The translations under genes were made by a program, and so were the position numbers. 64,000 nt of DNA from Basidiobolus meristosporus CBS 931.73 (Eukaryota; Basidiobolomycota; Basidiobolomycetes; Basidiobolales; Basidiobolaceae): positions 186,001 through 250,000 of the forward strand of contig MCFE01000016.1 of NCBI GenBank assembly GCA_002104905.1, read 5' to 3'. The notes under the pieces are model-generated. The model saw only the letters and a program-made list of their open reading frames with translations. It had not been told where the DNA came from and searched no databases. Positions within the stretch are counted from its first letter, which is position 1; each line of letters opens with the position of its first letter. Shown here piece after piece: positions 46,804-58,090 of the stretch.

Positions 46804-47726
46804 CGTTCGGGAGAAGTGAGCTATTGACGGCCGTGTGTTTTCAGCAATGTTGAATATTGGCAACCATATCCCAGGATATATTTGACAGTTCAAGCAATTA
46901 TTAAATATTTATAGATCCTGCATATTCTCTAAATACGGTCGGCACAAGCGAATAAAGAGAGCATGGTACCCACCATTAATGTGTGATGACAGCACGCGCA
47001 GAGGACAGTGTCCATTACTTTGATTCTACCAAGGCTTGTTGCTCTCGAGAGCCTGAGCTTTTGGGAAGAGTAAGTGTTCGATGGTGTTGTGAAGGAAGTC
47101 TTCGACTCCAGATCGTGATCGGTCAGATTAGATCCTTACAGATGATAAACTTCCTTCTCGACTGTATTCCAGCGACCAATCCAAAGAAACGAGACTGCAA
47201 GTAATGAGCCTATTGTTGCTTAGATCCAGCATTATATGATAGCCTGTTGATGGTATATCTGGCTCGACATCCTGGTCATGTCAAGCATGGCGGAGATCAC
47301 TGGAGTCCCAAATGGAAAGGCGCGTGATTTGTGGTGGGGCGGGTTCCTGGGAATTGTGGACTTCGCCAACGAGGAGTCTGGGCTACGCCGAATGATATCT
47401 GGTCGAGACTTCCGGTGATTTACTCAATTGATCGCCAATGTACAAAGAGGTACAATTCTTCGGGGAAATAATAATTCACCAGGCCAACAATGGAGTGGTG
47501 ATTATCAATTGTGCGCACCAAGTTCCTTAAATATGAACTAACGCACAGCAGGGTTGTTGTATCTTTGTCGACCTGTGAACCCATACCAGATTTGTTCTTT
47601 GGCGCACTTTTTCCCTGTTCCTGTCACTGCCCCGTCCCGATCCCTCAGAATATCGTGGATTATATCGAAATAGTGGCAAGAACAGTATCGAGACGTTCTG
47701 TTCTCGTTAGTGAGTAGAGTCTCTAT
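46804..47726. other. Intergenic region, possible upstream exon(s)
   Basis: A 46-codon ATG frame at 47278-47418 (ending in a sequence that contains a GTGATT donor) and a GTG-started frame at 47511-47717 might include an upstream exon for the following basic/Ser-rich frame, but I could not find a join supported by phase and similarity. Confidence 0.3.
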
Positions 47727-48104
47727 TTGAACAAACTGTCGAGTTTCAAGGAGCGTGGAACTAGACTTCGGGATCGACTTCGAAGGTCAACCACTACTAA
47801 GCACCTTCGAAGTAGTGATTCTGAAGTCAGTGAGAATACTTCCGATACCAACTCAGCCAGCCCTGCCAAGTTCAGGAATTCTCTACTGCAGCAGCTGTTC
47901 CGCCACTCGAGTCTCAGGAAAGCAAGCCAATCCTCCATAAATAATGACCAGAATAAACCGAGGAAATATTCCTGTTGCAGAGTCCCCTATCGAACGGATG
48001 TAGATCCACCGCCCCCAGGGAGAATATCATTTGATGACATGCTATCTGCTGATGAATTCACCATCAAAGTTAGTCTAACTCCAGCGCTTATTAGAGGAGA
48101 CTGA
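47727..48104 (+). CDS. Basic Ser-rich hypothetical protein, 5' end unresolved
   Basis: An open frame of 125 codons with protein-like composition: a basic Ser/Thr/Arg-rich N-terminal half (RLRDRLRRSTTTKHLRSS) followed by PPPPGRISFDDMLSADEF and ending SLTPALIRGD. The only early start codon is TTG, and TAG lies just upstream in frame next to a possible acceptor (GAGTAG at about 47716), so this is probably the last exon of a spliced gene. No domain recognised. Confidence 0.4.
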   Translation: MNKLSSFKERGTRLRDRLRRSTTTKHLRSSDSEVSENTSDTNSASPAKFRNSLLQQLFRHSSLRKASQSSINNDQNKPRKYSCCRVPYRTDVDPPPPGRISFDDMLSADEFTIKVSLTPALIRGD

Positions 48105-48426
48105 GCATCCGTTCGCCAGCTTCCGCAAATATCTGCTTCAAACGACGAGGCATGACTCTGTCTTCAAGCCGACAACTCAGCCACGTAGAACCATCGTAAC
48201 AGTTAAACTAACTCCGACCATAACACACGCCCATTAAATAGTAAACTGTAGTTTAGAAAACCCTTTGTATAGAATAACGAAATGGATCATTCCATCCATT
48301 TTTGACAAAATACTTGGTTGTACAGTGGAATGAGCCAAAATAGAAAAATTCGAAAAATTAAAGTCAATCCTACTAAAGAGCTACTACACTGCGATACGCT
48401 TGCCACCGCATACTGGCTTTCCATGA
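48105..48426. other. Convergent intergenic region
   Basis: Space between the Ser-rich frame and the 3' end of the EF2 methyltransferase gene. Nothing recognised. Confidence 0.4.
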
Positions 48427-50041
48427 TTACTGCGCCGATTTTGTCAAGCTAAGCTTCAATATAACCACTTGGGCTATCTCTTCACGATGGAAATACCTGT
48501 TTCCTTTGCACAGGGGAAGCTGCTCGACTTTGATACCCTCCTCGTCTAAAGGAGCGTCAATGAATGAACCAGATACTCAAACTACTAGGAACTGTACCTG
48601 TGCTGGCATCGAACTGCGCAAAAGTATTTTGGTTCCTGATTGTGGCTGCTAGTATGACCTCAGAGCCGCGGACCAAAAAGTATTTGAACACTCGCACCAA
48701 GAGTGGAATAATTGCTGCGTCGTAGGTCTGCGGAAAAAATGGTTCACACACTTGAACTAAAGAGAAGCCTGGCAAACGAACAATACCACATCAGCACCGA
48801 TAACAAGGTCAAATGGTTGATTAGCAACCTCGCTTTGCTCTAGGTCCTCCCAAGAGAGCTCGAGACTTGCGGTGTTTGGGCAGCGTTCGCTATCTGGATA
48901 CCGTTAGTGATTCTTCCTGGATGTTCAAAAAGTCTGAGCTGCCTACTAAGACGAATGTTGTTTTCAAGCTCGGTCAATACATGAGTACTATAATCCGTCA
49001 TGGTTACTTGCTTGGCTCCAGCGTGCGCACAATACAGCCCTAGATAAAAAGATAAGCAATTTATATGATAGTTTTCAGATTCCATCCCTTACCTAGAAAT
49101 CCTACACCTGACCCAAGTTCCAGGATTCTCTTGTTGTTGATGTATTCAGGATGGGATTGGAAATATTCCGCAAGATTAAGGCTAGATGAATGTTATCTTA
49201 ACCTCATAGTCTTTAACGATGTAATACCAGAACCTTACCTAGCTTCCCTATTTAGTTGTTAGGTCAGTGTATAAAATGTCACATTAGAAAGGCGCAGTTT
49301 CAGAGATATCAAGTCTGTTTTCGTACCATGTTCGAAGTCCAGTAGTACCTATGCCAAGAAGTGAATACTCAGAATAAGACCACGCTAAACATTTAGCTTT
49401 ACCTTGTGAAATGAGGCGCTGATCTTCTTTGATAGTGATGTAAGTCTGACACTGCTCATCGAGATAATAGGTTTTATAGCACGCTTCTGAAGGTGGCCCA
49501 GATACGCTCCTTAATAGTGATGGTGAGCAGAAACCGGAATATGGTTGGTATACAGCATACGGAGAAAATACTTTGTTTGCATCATTAGTTGAATGTAATA
49601 GTCGAGGATTGCTTCCGAAATTTCCTAGGAAACTAAACTAAGTTTTGTTGAATGGAGTGGATTCTGATGCAAATATTCTTTACATGTTGCTGATTTTCCA
49701 AGAGTTTAATATACGCCTTTAAAAAGCTTATGGTGTAGACTGGGGAGCAAGGATACTGCAGGAAAACAGGATCGCTGAGGAGCTGAAAAAGTGTCAGCAC
49801 ATCGCAATTCCTTAAATGAATAACGAAAATACCTTTTGATGGAATTCATCTTGCATTTCCGGTTCGGCGTAGAAATTGGCCAACTCCAAAGTATCTCCCT
49901 CGCCCTGTTGGAGTTAGCAATGAGTGCCGAAGTCGAGAGAATTATCGTGACAGAGCTAAAAAGTCTTACCCAGTACAGTAGCCGTATAGGCACCATCTGA
50001 AAGTACTGGCGTTTTAATAACTCTATGGAAGGTTTTACCAT
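48427..50041 (-). CDS. EFM3: Elongation factor 2 lysine methyltransferase (FAM86/EFM3 family)
   Basis: Twelve exons on the minus strand: 49970-50041, 49833-49904, 49684-49782, 49572-49624, 49403-49509, 49327-49348, 49239-49247, 49093-49181, 48947-49039, 48787-48893, 48598-48727, 48427-48545. The exons sum to 972 nt, exactly 323 codons plus stop, close to human EEF2KMT (330). The N-terminal helical part is followed by GTTGLRTW, the SAM-binding motif I (LELGSGVGFLG), a TDYS acidic turn, NNIRLN, FDLVIGADV and TIRNQNTF, all in FAM86 order. The enzyme methylates a lysine of eEF2 in the cytosol. Introns are 52-79 nt. Exon 7 has only 9 nt but is needed to complete the conserved TWEASLNLAEYF stretch. 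Confidence 0.88.
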
Positions 50042-50353
50042 GGCGATGCTCGTTGCTCTATGTTATTCGAGAGAGTACTACCAGGCTACTGTGATATGGT
50101 TTACATTTAACTTTTTTTTGAAAGGTTCCATATATGGCTGAAAACAAATTCGTTCATAGATACCAGACGAAATAATCAAATTTCATATTCATCATTTATT
50201 AATAAGCGTCCATCTTGAAGTTGGAAACACTTGCAAACGCTTGACAGCAAGTATACTACTCTGCCTGCTAGGATAACATTTAAGTTGAACGTATGTTAGA
50301 TGTAATTGGAGATTAAATAGATTAAGGGTACTTGGGGGCTAAGTAAAGAATAC
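50042..50353. other. Short intergenic region
   Basis: Upstream region of the methyltransferase gene and 3' flank of the kinesin gene, both on the minus strand. AT-rich; nothing recognised. Confidence 0.4.
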
Positions 50354-51841
50354 TCAATATTCATAACGTTTCTTTGCGGCCGTCACTTCCTTTCGTCGTT
50401 TGGTCCGTGCATCAATAACCAACTTCCAGAGTCGTAAATAAAATACCTTGGCCCCCTTCTCTGTTATGTTTGGACATTTTAGACAGCGTTCTATAAATTC
50501 TCCTTCCGGGAGTCGACAGAGTTGTAGTCCACTCTCGACCGGACATAACACCTTTGGATCGACGTATTTTGACGTCGACTTGATCCACTGCACCATCTCC
50601 TCATGCGTCCAGGTAGCGGGATTGTTTGGATTCGGTTCAGGCTTGACACTAGGTGGCATTACTCGAAGTGGCGTGGTGTACCGCAAGGTATTTAGGCTAT
50701 GCTCCATGTCTGTGCTGGATGGTGATATATTGGCAATTACTACTGTGCGGCATTGCCTAGCTGTTGCTAATTCAAAGGCATCCTTCAAGAGAAGAGTAAG
50801 CTTGGAGGTACGATAAGGTACATGAAGATACTGCGTCTGGGATTCAAGTTGGGATCTGGTGCGGATACATTCCTTTAATGTCATTAAGGATTTGTTGATC
50901 TCTTTGGTTTCTTTTAAACGCTCAGCAGTGTGAAATTTGGAATCGGCATGCCGTTCAGAACCAGCCAAATCAACCAGGAAAAACTTGCCGTCTTCGAGCT
51001 GCGTCAAAACGGTATTTTGAGTCCTGATACGGCAAATTGAATGCGATCGGCTAGAAGTCTGGTTTTTGTGGGTACTTTCAGTTTTACGATATGAAGCTGC
51101 GAGTTTCAATAATTCAAGGAATTGCTCAATTGAAGTAACCTCCACTTCTTTTGCTCCAGCAACTTGGACAACTCCAAAAGTATCCTCCATGATCTTCAAA
51201 GGCTCTCGATCATTAAACAAGTCAAAGGTTTGTGAGCCAAGTATTTCAAAATACGACAGAAACACTCGAAACTGCAGTTGGCCAGCTTCTCCTAAATTCT
51301 TAGGGGAATTGATCTGCTTGATGATATCGTAAGCAACTAGCTCTTGAAGCCCAGTCAGAGTGTAGGTTTTGCCACTCCCTGTTTGCCCATAAGCAAACAC
51401 TGTTGCGATTCCGCCTTTCAAGACTAACGGAACAAGGGAGGAAACTGTATGCTCGTAGATAGTGTCATTGTCGTCTTCAGGCCCAAAGGCATAATCCACT
51501 TCGTAGGATTGGCTTTCTATTTTTGGCACACCATCGAAACGCACCTCCAGTTTGTGCGCGACAGTGGTTGGATTTCGAACAGATATTGCATTTAAACATC
51601 CTCTTGCAACTTCATGCTCAAACAATGGTCTTGTTCTAAGAGAAACAATGATATCTCGTGAATCTTCTTCCAGGGGCTTTAAAGCATCGGAAAACTGTTT
51701 CGCTAGAGGCAGTGACTCGTTCCTTTTCTTAAGTTCGGCACGGTAAAATCCTTCGTGATTATCTTCAGAATGAAAGAATTTAGGCTGCACTTTTGGGTTA
51801 CTTATTTCTTGTGTTAGTACGCCAATACTCTCAGTTTTCAT
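50354..51841 (-). CDS. Kinesin-13-type motor with C-terminal SAM-like domain
   Basis: A single-exon 495-residue protein. The motor domain covers about residues 62-390 with the P-loop GQTGSGKT (152-159), switch I SSRSH (263-267), switch II DLAGSE (291-296) and the neck-side LNTLRYTTP motif. The motor sits after a short N-terminal region and the overall fit is to kinesin-13 (MCAK/KIF24 type), motors that depolymerise microtubule ends instead of walking. Residues about 410-478 (WTHEEMVQWIKST to FYLRLWKLV) look like a SAM domain. No coiled coil is evident, unlike most kinesins. KIF24 also has a SAM domain, but at its N-terminus. The start is the ATG at 51841. Confidence 0.85.
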   Translation of the reverse strand: MKTESIGVLTQEISNPKVQPKFFHSEDNHEGFYRAELKKRNESLPLAKQFSDALKPLEEDSRDIIVSLRTRPLFEHEVARGCLNAISVRNPTTVAHKLEVRFDGVPKIESQSYEVDYAFGPEDDNDTIYEHTVSSLVPLVLKGGIATVFAYGQTGSGKTYTLTGLQELVAYDIIKQINSPKNLGEAGQLQFRVFLSYFEILGSQTFDLFNDREPLKIMEDTFGVVQVAGAKEVEVTSIEQFLELLKLAASYRKTESTHKNQTSSRSHSICRIRTQNTVLTQLEDGKFFLVDLAGSERHADSKFHTAERLKETKEINKSLMTLKECIRTRSQLESQTQYLHVPYRTSKLTLLLKDAFELATARQCRTVVIANISPSSTDMEHSLNTLRYTTPLRVMPPSVKPEPNPNNPATWTHEEMVQWIKSTSKYVDPKVLCPVESGLQLCRLPEGEFIERCLKCPNITEKGAKVFYLRLWKLVIDARTKRRKEVTAAKKRYEY

Positions 51842-54400
51842 TATGGGTGGAGTTAATATCGAGCCAGCATATTATGGCTAGTTTTATAAGCCTACATGGA
51901 GCTATTGTTGGTATGGGTATGCTGCGGAAGATAACCAATGATACTCAATGGCCTGCATATGTGGGTGGGCATTTGGTGTAACAATACCCTAGTGAAAATG
52001 TATATATCGAGGGGCTACACACTCTCTAGGCCTGATGATCCCTGAATCAATTATCAGTATCTTGGCAATCCAACAACAACCCAATCATCACCAACAGGCT
52101 ATCCGTTTTGTAAATTCTGGTTTATGTAACCCTCTGCTCCAACTCTCCACACCTTGCTCCCTCCAATCACAACCACAATAGATCTACTGCGAGTCAATCG
52201 AGATACAAAAGAGTAAACAAACCAACTTCTATCTCACAAAATGCTTTCACGTTGGTCCGACTCAGATGATGAGCAATATACCTAAATAATGAGCCAATCA
52301 GAGTAGTATACTGGCGGGTATGGGAACAGAAGTCAGTCATCGCAAGAGATAACGGGGTGGTGAAGACAGAGCTGCTCGAGACTCTTCGCACGAATATATT
52401 TTTGACACTGCACATAAGGCAAGTTACTTGAGAATATTCGATTGCATTCAGTGAAGGGTCATCTACATCTTAATATATCGTGTCCAAGAGGAGTGTCATC
52501 AATACAGTTGGCAGCATCCCTCCTTAAATTCTCACGGAAAGTAGAAATACCAAAGAATTATGACTACTTCCCAGGCCTTAGTTACACAATAATAAATCTT
52601 GGCCTCAGTTTAGAAAAATGAGCACACTCAAGGTTTCAAGCAAGGAGATCACATTCTTTCATAAGAGTGGTTTCAACAAATAATAAGAATGCGAAGCGCC
52701 TAACCATTATTTTTCATCGGCCAATTCGGACGCCGTTCCCCCGATCAAACAGATGGTTCAACTTTTTAACCGAAAGGCAGGCTAATCTGAAGGGCGTCAA
52801 TTGCTAGTGTGTAGAAACTAGTTACAATGGGTTATCAGCCGCAAGCTACGTCATGTAGAGCTAGAATATTATGAAATGGTACTTCCATTAGTGTATCCTA
52901 ACGATACCACTTGAAGCTATTTAGCGGGAGAAATTAAGGATTGCCTGGGGAGAAGTAGCTGGGAATGCTTGTATTTCACCATGAAACAATGCTAGCCTAT
53001 TGGCAGTGTAAACAGATATACCAGGTAGCAAGAAAGTGGCTTGTACACAAATTTTGGGAATATGCATTGTGTTGTCAAGAATAACATTGCATCAATCTGT
53101 TCAAATATTAGGATCTAGCATATATTCAATTAGTCAAGTCTCAATTCTAGTTGCTCCATATTGCAACTGCCCTGAAGTATTCATAAATGAAATGCACATC
53201 AGAATGGTGCATATACCCCGCTGGGCACTTTTTGTACTTGCAAAAGCATGGTCAGTATATTTCAATAGAGCATTTCCCACTTTTACATTACCAGATTGCT
53301 CCCCCACGAAATACTGGATTAAGAGAACAGTGCTGGTTTTTGACTTTTGTAAGCAGTATGTATGTATACGCTAGCAATGTGGAACTCGCCCATTTTTGCT
53401 GCTCCAGAATAAAGACCAAGGACTGTATGAATCATCAGGTCCTGCATTTATACTTCACTACACACAGTCAACAATCTGTTTTCCAATTAGGGCTCAATCA
53501 AGGCGCTGAAGGTAAGATCGTCTGGTGCACCCTGCTGTATTACACACAATAACATATAAACAGGTCATATTTCGACAAGTCTCGGGTTAATAATCCATCC
53601 TCAGTTCTAACTAACCCTGGATATGGATGGAGCAAGTGTGAGTCTGAAGAGGTTCTGTATCATGCGCAACTTGCACTAGCACACCCATCAAGTCCTCTCC
53701 GATCGACAAGATCTAATGCATACAACCTGTTTGACCTTGCATTACTTTTCTCACCATGAGTAATGCTCGGCTGAATCTTGGTGGCACAAGTGCAATGGTT
53801 AATTCATGCCATTGAAGAGTCGCCAGTTCGTTAGATTTTAGTTGCACATGCTAATTTTGAATCTAGCATCCTTAGTAATACCACTTCTATAATCGGGACT
53901 CGGGGTTACGCTTAATGACAGTTGAAAGTGGCCAAGTACTCCTATCATATATGTTAGTTGGATGTGGTCGAAGGTTGGTGATACTCTGCCGCTTACCCGT
54001 AGAGCCTTCGACTTGCTTCTGTTGGCGATCGTTAACCTAAATAAGATTCCTGTTACCATAGCTAATAATAGTGAGTGAGCCACTCCTGTTCAAGAAATTG
54101 CCTTGCCTATCATCAGGGCTATTTCAAGTTCAATGGGCATGTATAACTTGACCCAGGCAAATTAACTCAATGGCTCATGAACACAACATCAATGCTTGGC
54201 CGAATTTTACTTCAATCAGGCTGCATCCGCTTAGTGCCTGTGGCGGATCATAGTATTGGGTGATTTTCATTGATGTGTATATGCCCCATCATCAATTTAC
54301 CTATATCAAGGGTGCTTATATAGATGTGTTTGTGCAGCTTATAGCTCGTCGAGTACATTCCCCATTGCCAACCTGGAAGTTCCCCTCTAAGCCTCGAGCG
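51842..54400. other. Long intergenic region
   Basis: About 2.5 kb without a supported gene. Plus-strand frames at 53036-53374 and 53187-53552 overlap in different phases and show no domain; a minus-strand frame at 52194-52415 is also undistinguished. TATATCG at 52002 might lie in the kinesin upstream region. The frame upstream of the carrier gene is open from 54260 and includes an ATG at 54281, a less likely start. Confidence 0.4.
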
Positions 54401-55395
54401 ATGTATGAATACCGCAACCTACTTGTTTCTAGCTTGGCTGCAGTCGTTGCACGTATCTTGACTCATCCATGTAAGGCTACGAATGCTGTGCGTATGTATA
54501 ATTATTCTGACACACCTTCCAAATGTTAGTGGACACGCTCAAGACCCGCTCACAAATTTCAAGCAATAATGAAAGTCTTCTTTACACTCTGCAAAAGATA
54601 TTAGCTCTTGAATCCTTTTGGGCTCTCTACAAGGGCTTGGGAATTGCACTACTCTTTAACGTGCCTGCTTTGACGGTGTTCCTAAATACTTACGATTTGG
54701 CCAAGTACCTAATTTCATTTCATACGGGTCTTAGTTCGAAATCCTTTTTGAATCACATGATATCTGGCTGTTTGGCGGAGATCGTTTCAGGCTTTCTATG
54801 GACTCCTATGGAGGTCATCAAGATCAAGCTTCAGGCGTCCACAGCCAAGGTGTTCGAATTTCATGAGGAGGAGACTCTTGGGCTGGCAAATACAGGGTCA
54901 ACAAAGTGTTCTCGATATGATACTGTACAAACTACAGCAGGTACGATACGAAACATTCTGGCAGTTGAAGGGGTGGCTGGGTTTTTCAAAGGATACTGGC
55001 TAAGCCTTATGGTGTTTATACCGAATTCAATGATATATTTCGTATCTTATGAATACTTCAAATCTCTCTTCTTTTCGCTCGCATTCCCCAACAGTACTCC
55101 TAATGCCATCCCAGCAACCTTACTGGCAGCATCCATTTACGCATTGTCCGCTATACTATCATGCACTGTGGCTGCGGCAATAAGCAATATTCCTGATGTT
55201 ATCAAAACCCGTTGGCAAGTTCTTGACCAGCACGAACGCGAAGAATATGGCAGCTCCCTGGCTATGGTAATTCATATGTGGAGAACAGAAGGAGGGTTGT
55301 TTGCATTCACTCAAGGAATTGGCGCACGTATTGCATATATAACTCCTAGTATGGTTACATCTATGACAATATTTGATCTGTTGAAGAGATCTTAA
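54401..55395 (+). CDS. Mitochondrial carrier family (SLC25) transporter
   Basis: Two exons (54401-54470, 54530-55395), a 59-nt intron in matching phase, 311 residues. Three signature motifs, one per repeat, are present: PLDTLKTR (formed across the intron), PMEVIKIK and PDVIKTR, each after a hydrophobic helix, with GFFKGYW and ALYKGLG type glycine motifs after even helices. This is the tripartite six-helix fold of inner mitochondrial membrane carriers. The transported substrate is not evident; the second motif has Glu and the overall resemblance is to the poorly characterised YMR166C/SLC25A44-like group, with low certainty. The ATG at 54401 places the first helix as usual for the family. Confidence 0.87.
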
Positions 55396-55986
55396 TCCTG
55401 AAACTACTATATTAAATCCTTTTTTCTTGATTTACAAATGGCCTCAAAGTATTGGACTTGATGCATTATACTGGGCTACATAGCTCTTGTGCTGCCATAG
55501 CATGCCCAGGAATGCCTATGGAGCCTGTTGATCCTATATTCAGCCACATAACAAGTAGTACTTTCCTAAACCTTAATGCATAGCAACCCCAAGGCTTCAC
55601 CTGCCTATCTAGAGAAGCTTAATATTTGGACTCTTCTAAGTTAACAAGAGCAATGATAGTTCTTCAGTGCTCAAGACACTGTTCAGTAGGAAGGTGGGTA
55701 GCAAGAGGGGTAGGAATAATATATGAGCAACATTAATAAGGGAATATGATAGGAATCAATACTTGTCATAAAGGAAAGGTGCTGTCTCAGATATTGCTTC
55801 CAAAGGTGTGTCAAGCATTTCTGGTAGGCCAACTTGGGCTTTTCTTACTGCAGAGTATAGTTGGCAAACTTCTTGACATCTGGATCACCAAGTATAGTTC
55901 TCCAGCAGGAGCCAGGTATAGTGTGGTTAGTTCTCTTCCAGGCCATGATCAGTGGATTGTTGCAGTGGTGAGTCTGCACTATAATC
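55396..55986. other. Intergenic region before the Copia 5' end
   Basis: The 3' flank of the carrier gene. A minus-strand frame runs from the LTR into this region (to 55845) and has a few protein-like stretches, but no recognised domain; it may be older repeat debris. Confidence 0.35.
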
Positions 55987-56336
55987 TGTTGTAAAAATTC
56001 GTATTTTCCACCTAAATATTCACCTAACTTAGTCACTTAGATCACCACCTTCAAATTCTAGAGAATACTGACCAAATTCCTTGTTGGGATTTACTTAGAA
56101 TATTTTCACCAAAATGCCAGGTACCCAGAACATGAAAATTCTCAAAGTTGTCCAAATAGCCCCAAACTTTGCACACATGTTCTTGGGACCTTCCTTAACC
56201 TATTCTACGTGTTTGTAATGCCAAGACCATGTAAAAGTATCAATACTACTTTTACATTCAATAAATCATTAAGTGAAAACCACATAATCTACTTGTTCTC
56301 CAAATCACTTCCAATATCTCCAAGACTCTTACAACA
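55987..56336 (+). repeat. 5' LTR, family B
   Basis: Begins TGTTGTAAAAATTCG and ends CTCTTACAACA; closely matches 17941-18290. The TATA-like tract reads AAAGTATCAATACT, with a substitution relative to the other copy. Confidence 0.88.
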
Positions 56337-56340
56337 GGTT

Positions 56341-56648
56341 ATGAGCCCCAAGCTGTCACTCTCTGCAATGTCTACTACTGCTATTACTGGAATTTTTCCC
56401 TCTGCTGAAAAGTTGGATGGATCTAACTACCAAGTGTGGAAGGTGAAGATGAAGATGCTGCTGCAAGAAAGAGGCCTTTGGGATATTGTCATGGGAGAAG
56501 AATGCCCTCCTAAAAACGTGGGAGAGGAAGCCTTAAAGTACCAGAAGAAAGAACAAAGTGCCTTTAACTGCATTTGCCTTAATGTCAAGGACAAATTGCT
56601 AATTCAATGCTCAAGAGCAAAAACGGCAAAGAATGCCTGGAAGGCACT
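56341..56648 (+). pseudogene. Copia gag N-terminus, truncated
   Basis: From an ATG at 56341, inside the primer-binding site, about 102 codons encode a typical Copia Gag N-terminus: LDGSNYQVWKVKMKMLL, LWDIVMGEE, and a helix ending AKNAWKAL (UBN2/gag-polypeptide type). An alternative ATG at 56368 is also in frame. The frame then runs into the inserted LINE tail, so the protein cannot be made. Confidence 0.82.
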
Positions 56649-56783
56649 TAGGGTTAGGGGGAGGGAAAGTCCCCAAGGTAGGTGAAATCTTTATTTGAAT
56701 GCAGACAAGTCTAACTACAAATAAAGAAGCCAGCTGGGAATAGAAGATTCCCAAAGTAAACACTAAGTTGAATATGAATAAAT

Positions 56784-57587
56784 CTAAGCTAAAGTTAAGG
56801 CAGTATCCCAGAGTACACTGGAGTTCAGGTTCATGTGGGAGTGAAGTAGATAAGCTTGAGAGATATAATAATCTTTGAGGAAGTGGGTAACAGCAGGTGA
56901 AGGGGAGTTTTTGATAAGTGAAGTGAATCTTGAGAGCAGAGATTCCTCTAATGAGAAGGTCTTGTAAACTGGAGAATCAGGAAACTCTTTAAAGGCATGG
57001 TCAGTAGGTTCCCAGTAGAACTGGTCAGAGACATTTTGAGAGAACTCTTTAGCAATACTTTTGTCAAGTACTACCTCCAGAGTGTGATGGTTGATAAATC
57101 TCATGTTAACAATCTTGGATAAATTGTAACCTTGTTGCTTGAGATACATCCTATGCTCAGATATAGGAATGAACTCCACATTGGCAAAGTAGCAGACAGC
57201 CCAGTCAGTAGCAGGAGGCAAATCAGAAGTAGTAGGAAACTTTCTTTTAGTCTTGGGAGGAGCGGCAGGATGTCTTGAGGAAGCAGGAACAGGCTTTTTG
57301 ACAGCCTCAGAGTAGGAAGAGTGAGCAGGAGCAGATGATTCTTGGGGAGTCTTGTCGACAGGAACCGTTGGCTGAGAGACAATAGATTCTTGCAGATCAG
57401 AGAAGGCAGAAAACAGCTTTTGAACTTGTTTCTTGAGTAAAGCATTTTCAGCTTCAACAAGTGCAAGCCTTTCCTCAAGGAAGGAAATCTGAAGGGAATG
57501 GAGTGAAGGCATAAGAAATAAGAAGAAGAGGGTAAGATGGGGTGGGAGGGTGGGAAAATTAGCAGGGAGAAGAGAAGGAAGGAGCAA
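56784..57587 (-). CDS. LINE ORF1-like protein
   Basis: An open frame of 267 codons from a TTG; the first ATG-coded Met is 'MPSLHS' about 26 codons in, and the true start is uncertain. It has a leucine-zipper-like coiled coil (FLEERLALVEAENALLKKQV), a basic Ser/Pro-rich linker, and a C-terminal domain that aligns with the ORF1 protein at 61259-62749: VCYFANVEFIPISEHR matches LLYFANVPWTTISNIR, followed in both by a KIVN motif and a VVLDK/IVDRN element. ORF1 proteins of LINEs bind element RNA. No reverse transcriptase follows. Confidence 0.7.
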   Translation of the reverse strand: MLLPSLLPANFPTLPPHLTLFFLFLMPSLHSLQISFLEERLALVEAENALLKKQVQKLFSAFSDLQESIVSQPTVPVDKTPQESSAPAHSSYSEAVKKPVPASSRHPAAPPKTKRKFPTTSDLPPATDWAVCYFANVEFIPISEHRMYLKQQGYNLSKIVNMRFINHHTLEVVLDKSIAKEFSQNVSDQFYWEPTDHAFKEFPDSPVYKTFSLEESLLSRFTSLIKNSPSPAVTHFLKDYYISQAYLLHSHMNLNSSVLWDTALTLA

Positions 57588-58090
57588 AAATTCCAGAAGT
57601 CAGAATTTATAGATGGATGGACAAGGGTAGATGGATGGATTATTCCTAGGTTAGGAAAATTAGCAGGGAGAAGAGAAGGAAGGAGCAAAAATTCCAGAAG
57701 TCAGAATTTATAGATGGATGGACAAGGGTAGATGGATGGATTATTCCTAGGTTAGGAAAATTAGCAGGGAGAAGAGAAGGAAGGAGCAAAAATTCCAGAA
57801 GTCAGAATTTATAGATGGATGGACAAGGGTAGATGGATGGATTATTCCTAGGTTAGGAAAATTAGCAGGGAGAAGAGAAGGAAGGAGCAAAAATTCCAGA
57901 AGTCAGAATTTATAGATGGATGGACAAGGGTAGATGGATGGATTATTCCTAGGTTAGGAAAATTAGCAGGGAGAAGAGAAGGAAGGAGCAAAAATTCCAG
58001 AAGTCAGAATTTATAGATGGATGGACAAGGGTAGATGGATGGATTATTCCTAGGTTAGGAAAATTAGCAGGGAGAAGAGAAGGAAGGAGC
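57548..58090 (-). repeat. 101-bp tandem monomer array
   Basis: About five and a half copies of a 101-bp unit, with junctions at about 57649, 57750, 57851, 57952 and 58053. Copies are identical or nearly so by eye. A sub-repeat GATGGATGG occurs within each. The first copy overlaps the 5' end of the ORF1 frame. Position and form recall the promoter monomers of mouse L1. Confidence 0.88.

Larger units (their letters stand above)
55987..56648 (+). mobile_element. 5' end of a Copia-type element, truncated by LINE-tail insertion
   Basis: A 350-bp family B LTR (55987-56336) is followed at once by the primer-binding site GGTTATGAGCCC and the start of gag. The element stops inside gag at about 56648, where sequence switches to TTAGGGTTAGGGGGAG, the tail of a minus-strand non-LTR element. 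No 3' LTR is found in the window downstream. Confidence 0.85.

Noticed and set aside
57101-57688. A 195-codon Leu/Ser-rich minus-strand frame overlapping ORF1 of the LINE derivative
   Set aside because: It is the alternative frame of the same sequence and monomer array; the ORF1 frame has the coiled coil and the homology to the other ORF1.
57548-58090. CRISPR-like repeat array
   Set aside because: The units are 101 bp and directly adjacent with no unique spacers, in a eukaryotic context. It is a minisatellite or monomer array.
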